Source: Vibrio aquaticus (GTDB lineage: Bacteria; Pseudomonadota; Gammaproteobacteria; Enterobacterales; Vibrionaceae). From it: a stretch of 64,000 bases of DNA. Shown in pieces: positions 63,401 to 64,000 of the stretch. The stretch is from contig NZ_RXZH01000001.1 in NCBI RefSeq assembly GCF_003970385.1, forward strand, positions 997,300 through 1,061,299, written 5' to 3'. Numbering within the stretch: the first letter of the stretch is position 1; the number at the start of each line of letters is the position of its first letter. The translations under genes were made by a program, and so were the position numbers. The notes under the pieces were generated by a model. It was not told the DNA's origin, ran no database searches, and worked only from the letters and a program-made list of their open reading frames with translations.

Positions 63401-64000
63401 AAACCATTGTTCTTGAAGCAGTTTCCGGTGAGCCGGGCGTATACATGGGCTATGTCACCATCGATGGCTCGCGAGTTAATGTACTCAAAGTTACTTTGGG
63501 TGCTGTGAGCATGAATGGCACACAGTTTAGCTCAAATTACAAAGTTGAATTGCTGCAAGAGATTGACCAACCGAATCAAGGTGGCGCACAAGACCTAGAC
63601 TTTACCTCCATATCATTGCCAATTTTTGCAACGGACGCTGACAACGATGAGTCAGCGCGCGCTGATCTTGTGGTCAAAGTGGGCGATGATATCCAAGTCG
63701 TGAGTGACGGCAATATTTCAGTCGTTGAATCTACCATTGGCAGCCCAAACCAAAGCGACGCTTTAGATGTTCTGATTAAACCGGGCGCTGACCAAGCTAA
63801 AGTGAGCTCGGTCAGTTTTGACGGTGTGCCTGTCCCATTGATTGATGGTGAAACAGAGTATCCTGTTACTGATGGCAAGTTAGTGATTACTCTAGACGGG
63901 CAAGTCTCATTTATTCCAGATAGCGATCTTGACCATTCAGCCAGTGAAGAGCGTAACCACACCATTAAAGTCACCACCACTGACGAAGATGGGGATGCGC
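60493..64000 (+). CDS. Giant LapA-like type I-secreted adhesin, N-terminal part
   Basis: An open frame from ATG 60493 (AGGAG upstream) runs off the right edge, with 1,169 codons visible and no stop. Residues 1-125 form a retention module typical of LapA-like adhesins (R-R-L-L-P-G-D-R-I-E near 29). It ends in T-A-A-G at 122-125, the dialanine motif cut by LapG-type proteases. After a low-complexity linker come tandem repeats of about 280 residues whose Y-E-A-G-L anchors lie at residues 350, 629 and 915. They resemble the T1SS-143 repeats of Vibrio giant proteins, with Ca-binding D-x-D-x-D loops. No Cys-rich region is seen beyond C-V-A-C near 66. Confidence 0.85.
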   Translation, partial: MNVEVVREAAVAKEVEGEVIAVAPSGSARRLLPGDRIEADEIIITANKAQIVMDAAPVAFEVGENCVACQSQDDLWTTAPLAEEVNFDLSQIDGLEVGEDEFAAIQQAILDGADPTAILEATAAGLNGLSSSISGLATIEATGVEVLASTLFETSGIDSSNTGVNQQDGLRPFIFAAGGESLQTNLVEGNLSQGSYPVSSVSTATIFAGGLALDPDSFVPDTLSLSSLLAELNSDITSNGESVSFTYDAGQNAIIGTLNGEEVLTITIDATSLGDDITLDVTTTIFQPIDHLPSVGGGQVAFSDDQITISFDITGNDSGGNPIRTPIDTQVSISDGAQPDFSSLDAATLYEAGLDGASGEGPTNTFAEGTLVGDLGSDIVNEIQIDVDAFNNGPQSSAITSQGQTVVLEALAGEQGKYIGYITLDGTRIDVLTVTLGDVTTSDTEFRADYQVQLLQELDQPNNGQSGDQDQVSILLPVFAIDADNDQSERSNLVVNVGDDIQVVIDGNLNVVEPTLGEIQTSNVVDVIEQAGADQGKVTFVTFDDVDVQYQQGQTEYPVDHGILHVTADGEVWFVPRSNIDHSTKEQIKHDIVITVTDNDGDELTSNVELIITDGDDPEITAITEATVYEAGLGDGSQVGLTQTEFTGTLSGNLGSDKVTGLQIDLNAFETAQQNSPITSHGKTIALEAVDGEPGVYLGYIKLDDGTRVNVLKVTLGTVSEGSGTFNASYKVELLQEIDQPKQGGAAANDFTSISLPIFATDSDNDESARSNLIIKVGDDIQVVTNGDIEVVESTIGSPNQSDVIEIISKAGADQGEVTSFTFDGKSYTLQDGQTEYSVTDSNSVTVGKVVITPDGNVSFIPESRLDHSTSEEIKHTIVVTVTDQDGDKLESTVNLVIKDGQNPVISNITEASVYEAGLTDGGTQVGQTNTVFDGVLTGQLGSDNVADVQIDLQAFEAAQQTDPITAQGKTIVLEAVSGEPGVYMGYVTIDGSRVNVLKVTLGAVSMNGTQFSSNYKVELLQEIDQPNQGGAQDLDFTSISLPIFATDADNDESARADLVVKVGDDIQVVSDGNISVVESTIGSPNQSDALDVLIKPGADQAKVSSVSFDGVPVPLIDGETEYPVTDGKLVITLDGQVSFIPDSDLDHSASEERNHTIKVTTTDEDGDA
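61540..64000 (+). repeat. Tandem adhesin repeats of 837-858 bp
   Basis: Y-E-A-G-L codons recur at 61540, 62377 and 63235, giving units of 837 and 858 bp. Each unit has one part with V-L-E-A-x-x-G-E-x-G-x-Y-x-G-Y and V-G-D-D-I-Q-V-V, and a second part with F-x-P-x-S-x-x-D-H-S. The second and third units are most alike. The array continues past the window. Confidence 0.85.

Overview
The window looks like a chromosomal segment of a marine Vibrio or a close relative. The evidence is by eye only: a V. vulnificus-type nan locus, LamB/MalM, an aa3-type cytochrome c oxidase operon, an AroG that reads like the enterobacterial enzyme, and the start of a giant type I-secreted adhesin with the long repeats common in Vibrio. 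There is no rRNA, tRNA, CRISPR array or recognisable insertion sequence. Most genes use standard gammaproteobacterial codons. The block at about 10.3-25.6 kb is visibly more A+T-rich and looks acquired.

Layout. 0-2.4 kb: a partial gene of unknown function, an AraC-type regulator and a divergent MFS exporter. 2.4-10.1 kb: a complete sialic acid locus (nagA-nanK-nanE leftward; siaP-siaQ-siaM-nanA-nanR rightward). 10.3-25.6 kb: a second, rearranged sialic acid locus (nanR2; MFS-nanK2-nanE2 leftward; nanA2-siaQ2-siaM2-siaP2-sulfatase rightward), followed by a NanM-like mutarotase, a secreted sialidase, a Crp-like regulator, an anaerobic sulfatase-maturating radical SAM enzyme and a TauE/SafE exporter. 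25.8-34.5 kb: a diguanylate cyclase, GlgX, LamB, MalM, a porin and an FAH-family enzyme. 34.6-38 kb: a tiny membrane protein, AzlCD with an AraC regulator, a LysE exporter and an acetyltransferase. 38-43.4 kb: a ScsB-ScsD-ScsC thiol-redox operon and an MltF-like lytic transglycosylase. 43.5-46.2 kb: aquaporin and a phosphohexomutase. 46.5-54.3 kb: coxB-coxA-ctaG-coxC, DUF2909, SURF1, an Sco-like protein, ctaA and ctaB. 54.4-58.6 kb: VanZ, a hypothetical protein and a polar amino acid ABC transporter. 58.9-60 kb: aroG. 60.5 kb to the end: the N-terminal part of a LapA-like adhesin.

Most interesting system. The second nan locus contains a Cys-type sulfatase with no signal peptide, placed directly behind the TRAP binding protein, and linked genes for its maturation and for sulfur oxyanion export. 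The mutarotase also lacks a signal peptide, while the sialidase has one. I infer a pathway for O-sulfated sialic acids, such as the 8-O-sulfated forms known from echinoderms. The secreted sialidase would release the sugar, the second TRAP system would import it still sulfated, the cytoplasmic sulfatase would remove sulfate, and NanA2/NanK2/NanE2 would finish the route. NagA exists only in the first locus, so the second would depend on it. The second SiaP keeps both carboxylate-binding arginines but appears to have lost an acidic pocket residue.

Other points of interest are candidate NanR and CRP sites in both nan promoter regions, MalT boxes before lamB, a Fur-like site before coxB, a TYR box before aroG, a candidate small RNA after aroG, start codons of DUF2909 and SURF1 that overlap head to head, and a TAAG LapG-type cleavage site in the adhesin.
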